This document shows, piece after piece, positions 7,416-12,946 of a stretch of 12,946 bases of DNA. Location: NCBI GenBank assembly GCA_030018635.1, contig JASEHU010000027.1, forward strand, positions 1-12,946, written 5' to 3'. The first letter of the stretch is position 1, and each line of letters opens with the position of its first letter. A model generated the notes under the pieces. The model worked only from the letters and a program-made list of their open reading frames with translations, had not been told where the DNA came from and did not search any database. The position numbers were made by a program, and so were the translations under genes. The stretch is from a bacterium. GTDB lineage: Bacteria > UBA9089 > CG2-30-40-21 > SBAY01.

Positions 7416-7572
7416 TATAGCTGAGATAGCAGAAAACCTGAATGCCTTTCGCGCGAGAAGGATTCGGTTAAAAAGCTATCGATATGCAGAGGCATTCTTT
7501 TGCTGTGAGATAGAGGAGTATCGGGATATTTTTAATAAAACCTTTAATGGTAAGAATAAAAAACTCAAATAG
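7414..7572 (+). pseudogene. Out-of-frame C-terminal end of the PIG-L deacetylase
   Basis: In the frame starting AAT at 7414, about 52 codons read NIAEIAENLNAFRARR, then LKSYRYAEAFFC, then EEYRDIFNKTF, ending at TAG 7570-7572. The RxxxxRYAEAF pattern is typical of the last helices of PIG-L deacetylases and follows directly on the upstream IETF once one T is removed. There is no start codon or ribosome binding site of its own. It is therefore the lost end of the gene at 6804, not a separate gene. Confidence 0.72.
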
Positions 7573-7584
7573 TGAGAGAAAAAA

Positions 7585-8184
7585 TTGAAAACCAAAGTAT
7601 CTGTTGTTAAATGTTCTGATTATGACCAAGACAAAGTAAATCAGGCAGTTAAGGAGGCTTTCAATCTTATTGGTGGGATTGATGAATTAGTTAGGCGTGG
7701 AGATAAGGTTTTATTAGTGGTAAATCTCCTTCAACCTAAAAAGCCAGAGGAAGGAATTACTACTCATCCAACAGTAGTAAATGCTGTATGTGAGATTTTA
7801 AATGATGTAGGGGCTGAAATTTGGATCGGCGGTTCAAGTGGAAGTGCTACATTTGGAGGAACATCAGAGGCACTAAAAATTTGTGGTATGGAAGAAGTAG
7901 CAGAGAAATATGGTGCTAAGGTAATTAATTTTGATAAAACCGAAGTTGTAGAAATAAAGGATATACAAAATAATAAATTAAAAAATTTTTTTATTGCTAA
8001 GCCTACTACAGAGGCAGACTTAGTAATTTCGGCACCAAAGTTAAAGTCTCATGCATTGGTAAAATTTACCGGAGCCATAAAAAATTTTTATGGAGTAATC
8101 CCAGGGGCCGGAAAAGCACAGGGACATGCTATTGCAAATACAGAGGAAAAATGTTTGCTGATCCTACTAAAATACTTGAGTTAA
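7585..8184 (+). CDS. DUF362 protein, C-terminally truncated (copy 2)
   Basis: This 199-residue protein starts at TTG 7585 behind a weak GTGAGAG, and its first residues MKTKVSVVKCSDYD align one-for-one with the other two copies. It keeps the core PKLKSHALVKFTGAIKNFYG but has V45-V46-N47 where copy 1 has the family KPN. Similarity to DUF362 stops near 8149 (HAIANTEEK), and the remaining codons to TAA 8182-8184 are read out of frame through the next gene. The second half of DUF362 and the ferredoxin domain (about 165 residues in copy 1) are missing. A deletion that joined it to the start of the methyltransferase is the simplest explanation. The protein is probably inactive, although a single-domain partner of the other copies cannot be excluded. 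Confidence 0.75.
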   Translation: MKTKVSVVKCSDYDQDKVNQAVKEAFNLIGGIDELVRRGDKVLLVVNLLQPKKPEEGITTHPTVVNAVCEILNDVGAEIWIGGSSGSATFGGTSEALKICGMEEVAEKYGAKVINFDKTEVVEIKDIQNNKLKNFFIAKPTTEADLVISAPKLKSHALVKFTGAIKNFYGVIPGAGKAQGHAIANTEEKCLLILLKYLS

Positions 8185-9268
8185 TGTATGCTTATAAAAC
8201 TTCAGAAGCCCTTTTTGCTGCAAATGAGCTAGATGTGTTTACACTACTTGATAAGAAATCATTGAAAGGTGAGGAGATTGCTATCAAATTAAAAACAGTT
8301 TCAAGGGCTACAATAGTACTATTAGATTTTTTAGTAACTTTAGGGCTCTTAAATAGAGAAAATGGAAGGTATTCTAATACACCTATAGCAGAAAAATTTC
8401 TGGTAAGAGGCTCATCGGGTTATCTAGTATAGGGTTTCAACAATATACAGACAAATCATCTCAGGGTAGCCGCAGGCTTTAGCCTGCGTAAATACGCAAC
8501 CTAAAGGTTGCGACTACCTCAAAATTATTGTATACATTTTAATGAAACGCTATACTAGGAGACTTAATAACATTTGAACGCCATCTTGATACAAAAATCA
8601 CTACTACTAATTTATTAAAAGGGATTAAAGGAGAAGTAGAGGAATTACAGGCAGGAATAGAACCCGAAATAGACGAAATATATATGAATGCAATGGATTC
8701 TATTGCAGGATATTCGTCAATGTTTCTTGCTCGTCTTGCCAAATTAGAAGGCAAGAAAAAGTTATTAGACTTAGGAGGAGGACCGGGAACTTTTGCCATA
8801 ACATTCTGTAAAATAAATCCAATGATAAAAGCTACCGTATTTGATTTTCCAGGGATTGTTGAGATTGCAAAGAAAAATATAGCAAAGCACCATATGGAAC
8901 AGAATATTGATGTATTGGGGGGAAATTTCACTAAAGATGATCTTGGTAAAGATTATGATTGTGTGATATTATCTAATGTGATGCATTTCTTCAATCCGGA
9001 GGAGAATAGAAATACAGTAAAAAAGGCTTATGAAGCTTTGAATAATGAGGGAATGTTTATATTACATGATTTCTTCTTAGAAGACGATGAGAAGACCAAA
9101 CCTTTTGTAGTCTCAGAACTCACTATAGATTGGTTGACTATGGGGCTGGTGTTCAACTTTTCAAGAAAGGAAATTACAGAAATGTTTAAGGAAATAGGTT
9201 TTACCGAAGTTATTTTTAAAAGAATTCCCTATTTACCAACTTCAGTAGTAATTGGTAAGAAGGAGTAA
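8151..9268 (+). pseudogene. SAM-dependent O-methyltransferase-type gene split by a MITE
   Basis: The first part (8151-8427) encodes the N-terminal winged-helix dimerisation domain of the plant/bacterial O-methyltransferase family (ILELMYAYKTSEALFAANEL, then YSNTPIAEKFL). The second part (8559-9268) encodes the Rossmann methyltransferase domain with SAM motif LLDLGGGPGTFA, acidic VFDFPGI, motif LSNVMHFF and the C-terminal strand VVIGKKE. Between them lies a 127-bp element plus a duplicated CTAG. Removing the element and one CTAG restores one frame of about 328 residues, the usual family length, reading GSSGYL-GDLITFERHLD across the join. As it stands, translation ends at 8430-8432, and an internal ATG at 8684 could give only the catalytic domain. 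The start ATG 8151 is preceded by GAGGAAAA inside the truncated DUF362 gene. Relatives methylate small-molecule O, N or C atoms. The substrate is unknown. Confidence 0.88.
8428..8554 (+). mobile_element. 127-bp MITE with terminal inverted repeats and two hairpins
   Basis: The element starts TATAGGGTTTCA (8428-8439) and ends TGAAACGCTATA (8543-8554), inverted repeats that differ at one of 12 positions. It is flanked by direct copies of CTAG (8424-8427 and 8555-8558), which fits the YTAR 4-bp target duplication of IS5-group elements. Inside are two perfect 8-bp hairpins, CGCAGGCT/AGCCTGCG (8471-8488) and CGCAACCT/AGGTTGCG (8495-8512), enclosed by GGTAG (8465-8469) and CTACC (8514-8518). It has no coding capacity, so a transposase must be supplied elsewhere. 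The insertion splits the methyltransferase gene, and its edges are fixed by the restored reading frame. Confidence 0.85.
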
Positions 9269-9276
9269 TTTAAAGT

Positions 9277-10308
9277 ATGGAAGTATCTGGGAAGAAAGGT
9301 AAGTATAAAAAGATAATAAGCAATTTTAACACAGAAAAGGGAACATTTTGTGCCCTTTGCAATACTAAGAGTCTCTTTGAATATTATGGTTACAAACTTA
9401 GTGAGGCTATGTATTGTGGACTCTCTGGTTATTTAGGATTCTTCTATACCCGAGAAGATATTGAATCAAGAGAAATTCTATACGGAAGAATCGGAAATCA
9501 TGATATAATTCTGAAAAATCTATGCAATGCTTTAAATATAAAACTTAATGAAAGAACAATATATGACGATAAAGAGGCTTGGGTATTAGCAAAAGAAAGT
9601 CTAAACAGAAATATTCCTTTATTATTATGTGTTGATGATTTTTACCTCGAATATCATTTTTATTTTAATAAAATACATTATCTCAGAGTGGTAGATCTAA
9701 TAGGATTTGACGAAAAAGAAGGGACTGTATTTTTATATGATATTGAAAAGAGAACGAACTCAATTGAGAATTTTAAGAGAGCAAGAAATTCAGAAGTCAA
9801 TGGCATAAAAACTAACAACATGTGGTATGAGTTTGAATTCCCCATAAGATTTCCTCCTTTAATAGAACCGATAAAGAATAGTATTAACAAGACTGTGAAG
9901 ATAATGTTGGATAAAGAGGGTAATGAAACTCGATTCTATGGAACTGCAGGTATTAGAACCTTTGCAGAGGATATAGGAGAATGGATGGAAAAGTGGGAAA
10001 AAGATGAACTATATGCCAACATAGAGAATATGTATGTCCAAATAAATAGACCGGGAGGGCCAACAGTAAGCAGATCTCTATTCTCCAAATTTTTATTTGA
10101 AGCAAGCGGTGTTATCAACAATAAAGAATTATATAAAATAGGCAGAGAGTTTGAGGAGATTTCAAAGGCATGGGAGATAATAGGGAATCTGTTCTTTAAA
10201 TGGGGTGCAGGAGCATATGATGTCATCCCAAGGATACAATCACGACTGATAGAGATTGCAGATAAAGAAGAACAACTGTTTACTACTTTGAGAGATATAA
10301 TAGCTTAA
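9277..10308 (+). CDS. BtrH-like acyltransferase (BtrH N-terminal domain plus DUF4872-like domain)
   Basis: This 343-residue protein resembles butirosin BtrH, a Cys-protease-fold enzyme that moves an amino-acyl group from an ACP to an aminoglycoside amine. Seen: GTFCALCNTKSLFEYYG with the likely nucleophile C25, then LSEAMYCGLSGYLGFFY, a single-residue His candidate H134 in IHYLRVVDLIGFDE with D140 or D145, and a C-terminal half with FYGTAGIRTFAEDIGEWM and SRSLFSKFLFEASG that fits the accessory domain. It has no signal peptide and so is cytosolic. The start ATG 9277 is served by AGGAG (9261-9265), which overlaps the end of the methyltransferase. An ACP in the same operon strongly supports an ACP-dependent acyl transfer. 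The acyl group and acceptor are unknown. The family call comes from pattern recognition of the N-terminal motif. Confidence 0.78.
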   Translation: MEVSGKKGKYKKIISNFNTEKGTFCALCNTKSLFEYYGYKLSEAMYCGLSGYLGFFYTREDIESREILYGRIGNHDIILKNLCNALNIKLNERTIYDDKEAWVLAKESLNRNIPLLLCVDDFYLEYHFYFNKIHYLRVVDLIGFDEKEGTVFLYDIEKRTNSIENFKRARNSEVNGIKTNNMWYEFEFPIRFPPLIEPIKNSINKTVKIMLDKEGNETRFYGTAGIRTFAEDIGEWMEKWEKDELYANIENMYVQINRPGGPTVSRSLFSKFLFEASGVINNKELYKIGREFEEISKAWEIIGNLFFKWGAGAYDVIPRIQSRLIEIADKEEQLFTTLRDIIA

Positions 10309-10322
10309 GGTAAGAGGTAAAA

Positions 10323-11480
10323 ATGGTTGCCCAAAGAAAAACAGTAAATAATGAGAGATTTCCCTTGCTGATAAATGACTTTGTAATTCGGGAAGATATT
10401 TGTAACTCCAGATGTGAATATTGTCTTATAGGGGATAGTTCAATAAAAGAAGATCGTTCGGTTGAAAAAACAGATGGGATTGTCCGATTTGACCCCAAAA
10501 AGATAAAGGAACCCTTGCTTTATCAACATGGAACTTCCTTAAAGACTCGCATCGACAAGGTATTAAATATAATGGGAGATTACACTCATACATCTATTCT
10601 AAAGATTAGTGGAGGAGAAGTATTTTTAATTAAAAATATAATTGGATTGATAGAAGACAGACATACCCATTACTCAAATGTACAAGTGTTGACAAATGGA
10701 ACTTTATTAAACCAGGAAATAGTTAAAAGATTGGCAGATATTCCAAATATGAATGTGCAATTTACCATTGATGGGCATACCCTTGAAATGAACTCATATC
10801 GAGTAAAGACCCGGAATCTCCAGGATAAATTAATGAAAAATCTTGACTTATTAGTAGAATACGAAATACCTGTAGAAATTAACTGTGTCTTGACAAATAA
10901 AAATACAGAAAATTTGGATAAATTTGCGGAGTATCTTCTTCGCTATGAGGGCAAATTAATCCTTCTCCCTTATCCAGTTCGTGGAACAGCAAAATCAAAA
11001 TATTTTCCTTTACCTGAACAATTAAAGGGCATAGAAAAACTTATTAAAAATTACACTCTTTATCAAGGGGTCTTACCTCCTCTGATATACTTATCAAGCT
11101 TGCTCGAATATTTGATAAGAAGAAAAAGGGTATTAAAATGTAGCCTTCCTTTATGTATGTTTCAATTGTTTGATGATGGGATTATAACCCCCTGTGTGAA
11201 TATGTGGACGGTAATCTTAGGGAATATCTTAAATGGAGAACCTAAACCTGTGTTTGATAAGATTGGTAAAGAAAAGATATATAATCTTATGCTTACGAAT
11301 GAACCTTCTACTCATTTCTGTAAACAGTGCTTTACTCCGTGGGATGTGATAAATTTATATTTTCAAGGTGAAATATCGGTTGAGACATTATGTGAAATGC
11401 CATTATATGCTAAAGAAGAAATTAAGAAGAAATTAGAAAGGTTAAAAGAAATAACTATAGAAAGAGGAGGTAAAAAATGA
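10323..11480 (+). CDS. Radical-SAM protein with SPASM/Twitch-like auxiliary cluster region
   Basis: This 385-residue protein has the radical-SAM cluster motif C27-x3-C31-x2-C34 (ICNSRCEYC), the SAM-binding ISGGE equivalent near residue 96, and NGTLLN and TIDGH strands typical of SPASM-type enzymes. The C-terminal third carries C273, C278, C291 (TPCVNMW), then GNIL, and C333-x2-C336 (CKQC). This Cys pattern fits one or two auxiliary 4Fe-4S clusters. Such enzymes modify peptides or oxidise small alcohols, and BtrN in butirosin synthesis is a small Twitch example. No precursor peptide is evident nearby, which favours a small-molecule or carrier-bound substrate (inference). ATG 10323 follows the BtrH-like stop by 14 bases with an AAGAGG-type site. 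Its TGA overlaps the next start (ATGA). Confidence 0.85.
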   Translation: MVAQRKTVNNERFPLLINDFVIREDICNSRCEYCLIGDSSIKEDRSVEKTDGIVRFDPKKIKEPLLYQHGTSLKTRIDKVLNIMGDYTHTSILKISGGEVFLIKNIIGLIEDRHTHYSNVQVLTNGTLLNQEIVKRLADIPNMNVQFTIDGHTLEMNSYRVKTRNLQDKLMKNLDLLVEYEIPVEINCVLTNKNTENLDKFAEYLLRYEGKLILLPYPVRGTAKSKYFPLPEQLKGIEKLIKNYTLYQGVLPPLIYLSSLLEYLIRRKRVLKCSLPLCMFQLFDDGIITPCVNMWTVILGNILNGEPKPVFDKIGKEKIYNLMLTNEPSTHFCKQCFTPWDVINLYFQGEISVETLCEMPLYAKEEIKKKLERLKEITIERGGKK

Positions 11481-12106
11481 GAAAGACACTAAGTTGTGGG
11501 TTAATAATGCTGCTATTTTCAATTACTACTTCGATGGTCTTTGCTTTTCCTTATCCCAATGCTGAAATAAAGAAAGGAAAGTTGACTGTAGGAACGGGTG
11601 TTGTGTTTAACTTTATGGGGTTCAAAGGGACAGATGCATTGGACAATTACATAGAATATGGGATAAATGAAAAGATTGGGGTTTTAATTTCTTATGATGA
11701 TGCACATCCTTTCGACTACGATGATACAGCATTAGCAGGAGAAATTATCTATCAGTACCTGGAAGAGGATGAGTTAATTAAAAGAGGGAAAAAATACTCT
11801 GCATCATCTTTACGCCTTGGTTTTATTAGAGCTAAGCCAACAGATGTAGATGCATGGGCATTATCTATTCTAAGAAATTATGATTATACCAATAAGTTTA
11901 AAGGGAATTTTGGCTTAGGGTTAGGATATCCAACAAAAGGAGATGTGCCACACCAATTACTCGCTTTAATAGATGCAGGATTACGGTATAAGGTAATTAA
12001 AAACATTTATTTTGAAGCCTCTACCATCTTAATTTTTGGGCTTGAAACTAAGGATAGAAGAGGTGAGGGGCTTCCTACATCTATAAGAATTAAATTTGAG
12101 TTTTAG
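11477..12106 (+). CDS. Secreted, probable outer-membrane beta-barrel protein
   Basis: This 209-residue protein has a clear signal peptide: MRK, a hydrophobic stretch LIMLLFSITTSMVFA, and a likely cleavage after A23. The mature part alternates polar and hydrophobic residues in strand-like runs (KLTVGTGVVFNFMG, YIEYGINEKIGVLISYD, SSLRLGFIRAK, NFGLGLGYP, GLRYKVIKNIYFEAS) and ends IRIKFEF. A final Phe is the usual outer-membrane insertion signal. It has no Cys in a lipobox. I do not recognise a named family. It starts at ATG 11477, overlapping the radical-SAM stop by four bases, with a perfect AGGAGG (11465-11470). Coupling to a cytosolic radical-SAM enzyme suggests a role in exporting or anchoring the product at the cell surface, or in sensing it (inference). 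Confidence 0.68.
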   Translation: MRKTLSCGLIMLLFSITTSMVFAFPYPNAEIKKGKLTVGTGVVFNFMGFKGTDALDNYIEYGINEKIGVLISYDDAHPFDYDDTALAGEIIYQYLEEDELIKRGKKYSASSLRLGFIRAKPTDVDAWALSILRNYDYTNKFKGNFGLGLGYPTKGDVPHQLLALIDAGLRYKVIKNIYFEASTILIFGLETKDRRGEGLPTSIRIKFEF

Positions 12107-12127
12107 TATCTTTGCCACTGTATTTAA

Positions 12128-12333
12128 TAATCACAGAACTTTTGCAAAATTTCAAATTCCAAAACCTAAATACCAAATGAAACACAAAGCACAAATGACT
12201 AAAACCCTTTGACATTCAAGCATTTGACATTGATTTAACACTTGAGTTTTGGCATTTGAACTTAAACTAATCGATCAAGAGAAACACCTGATTTTACTGG
12301 GGTATAGCAAAATTTGCAAAAGTTCGGTAATCA
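12128..12333 (+). mobile_element. MITE-like element with inverted ends and TAATCA direct repeats
   Basis: GAACTTTTGCAAA (12136-12148) recurs as its exact reverse complement at 12313-12325. Direct copies of TAATCA lie just outside, at 12128-12133 and 12328-12333, and read as a target duplication. That would make the element 12134-12327, about 194 bp. The interior is AT-rich, non-coding and low in complexity, with a repeated TTTGACATT (12208-12216 and 12223-12231). It fills most of the 262-bp gap between the outer-membrane protein and the third DUF362 gene. I see no transposase, promoter or RNA gene in it. Confidence 0.6.
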
Positions 12334-12368
12334 TTCTTTATCCACCGAAATTCCAGGAGTAATCTTTT

Positions 12369-12946
12369 ATGAAGTCTAAAGTATCAATAGGGAAATGTAA
12401 AGGTTATGATTTTGAAAGAGTAAAAAATACAATAAGAGCATCTTTAGAATCAATAGGTGGATTGGAAGGTATAGTCAAAAGAGGGAATAGGGTGTTACTA
12501 AAGGGGAATATGGGAGCACCAAGTCCTCCGGAACAAGCATCAACTACGCATCCTATATTAATTAAGGCAATGATTCAGTTAGTAAGAGAAGTAGGTGGGA
12601 TTCCAATATTTGGTGATAGTCCAATTATAGAACGGATAACCGAGGAAACCTTTCAAATAAGTGGGCATGCAAAGATTGCTTATGAAGAAGGGATAGAAAT
12701 AACAGCATTTAATAGGAATGGTTTTGAAAAGGTAGAGATACACAGTGGAAAACAGGTTAAAGAAGTATATTTCTCTAAGGATGTTCTGGATGCAGATGTT
12801 GTTATTTCTATACCAAAGCTAAAGACGCATATTCTTACATATTATACAGGAGCAATCAAAAATATGTTTGGAGCTTTACAAAAAGAGTCAAGGATGAACA
12901 TTCATAAAAGTCTTATCAAAGTTATGCCATTTTCTGAAGCTATAGT
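12369..12946 (+). CDS. DUF362 protein, N-terminal part (copy 3, runs off window)
   Basis: The frame is open from ATG 12369 to the window end, 192 complete codons with no stop. It starts MKSKVSIGKCKGYDF and aligns with copies 1 and 2 without gaps over the first 47 residues: K45-G46-N47 takes the place of KPN, followed by TTHPILIKAMIQLVREVGG, FGDSP, and the invariant core PKLKTHILTYYTGAIKNMFG. It is clearly closer to copy 1 than to copy 2. Whether it carries the C-terminal ferredoxin cannot be seen. The ribosome binding site is AGGAG (12355-12359), 9 nt before the start. It follows a MITE-like element, so it may be a new transcription unit or a continuation of the operon. Confidence 0.88.
   Translation, partial: MKSKVSIGKCKGYDFERVKNTIRASLESIGGLEGIVKRGNRVLLKGNMGAPSPPEQASTTHPILIKAMIQLVREVGGIPIFGDSPIIERITEETFQISGHAKIAYEEGIEITAFNRNGFEKVEIHSGKQVKEVYFSKDVLDADVVISIPKLKTHILTYYTGAIKNMFGALQKESRMNIHKSLIKVMPFSEAI

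Noticed and set aside
8461..8520. Tandem hairpins as a rho-independent terminator or small RNA
   Set aside because: Neither hairpin is followed by a T run, and both sit inside an element with inverted ends and a target duplication, so MITE structure explains them.
8684..9268. A stand-alone methyltransferase starting at ATG 8684
   Set aside because: The family match continues upstream in frame to the MITE edge and then resumes in 8151-8427, so this is the second half of a split gene.
1..12946. CRISPR array, tRNA or rRNA genes
   Set aside because: No regularly spaced direct repeats and no tRNA- or rRNA-like sequence were recognised by eye. A covariance-model scan would be needed to exclude small RNAs fully.

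Overview
The window is AT-rich, and every supported gene reads on the plus strand with short gaps or start/stop overlaps, as in a bacterial operon. One protein (11477-12106) has a signal peptide and a beta-barrel-like body ending in Phe, which suggests a cell with an outer membrane. Radical-SAM enzymes, a cobalamin-type radical-SAM protein, ferredoxin-type DUF362 proteins and an aldehyde:ferredoxin oxidoreductase remnant suggest an anaerobe. Many genes are broken, and there are an IS remnant and two MITE-like elements. I infer an uncultured Gram-negative anaerobic lineage but cannot name it.

Layout. 1-1035: C-terminal end of a DDE transposase, then the C-terminal third of a tungsten-type aldehyde:ferredoxin oxidoreductase, cut at its 5' side and frameshifted. 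1072-3020: a free-standing 2-oxoacid-dehydrogenase-type acyltransferase catalytic domain, a radical-SAM gene lacking a usable start, and a 62-aa ORF. 3055-6456: a tightly coupled trio of DUF362/ferredoxin protein, family 2 glycosyltransferase and B12-binding radical-SAM protein. 6518-7572: an acyl carrier protein and a PIG-L-type deacetylase with a C-terminal frameshift. 7585-9268: a second DUF362 protein missing its C-terminal half, running into an O-methyltransferase-type gene split by a 127-bp MITE. 9277-12106: a BtrH-like (ACP-to-amine acyltransferase family) protein, a radical-SAM/SPASM-like protein and an outer-membrane-like protein. 12128-12333: a second MITE-like element. 12369-end: a third DUF362 gene leaving the window.

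How the genes may work together. The combination of ACP, BtrH-like acyltransferase, PIG-L deacetylase, glycosyltransferase, methyltransferase and two or three radical-SAM enzymes looks like a specialised-metabolite or unusual glycoconjugate pathway. The closest logic I know is butirosin side-chain chemistry: an acyl group built on an ACP is moved by BtrH to a sugar amine, and PIG-L enzymes expose such amines. Three DUF362 paralogues within about 9.5 kb are the most distinctive feature, and their function is unknown to me. The product cannot be deduced from sequence alone. Several genes are visibly damaged between 7.4 and 8.6 kb, so part of the pathway may be decaying in this genome, or some single-base shifts may be assembly errors.
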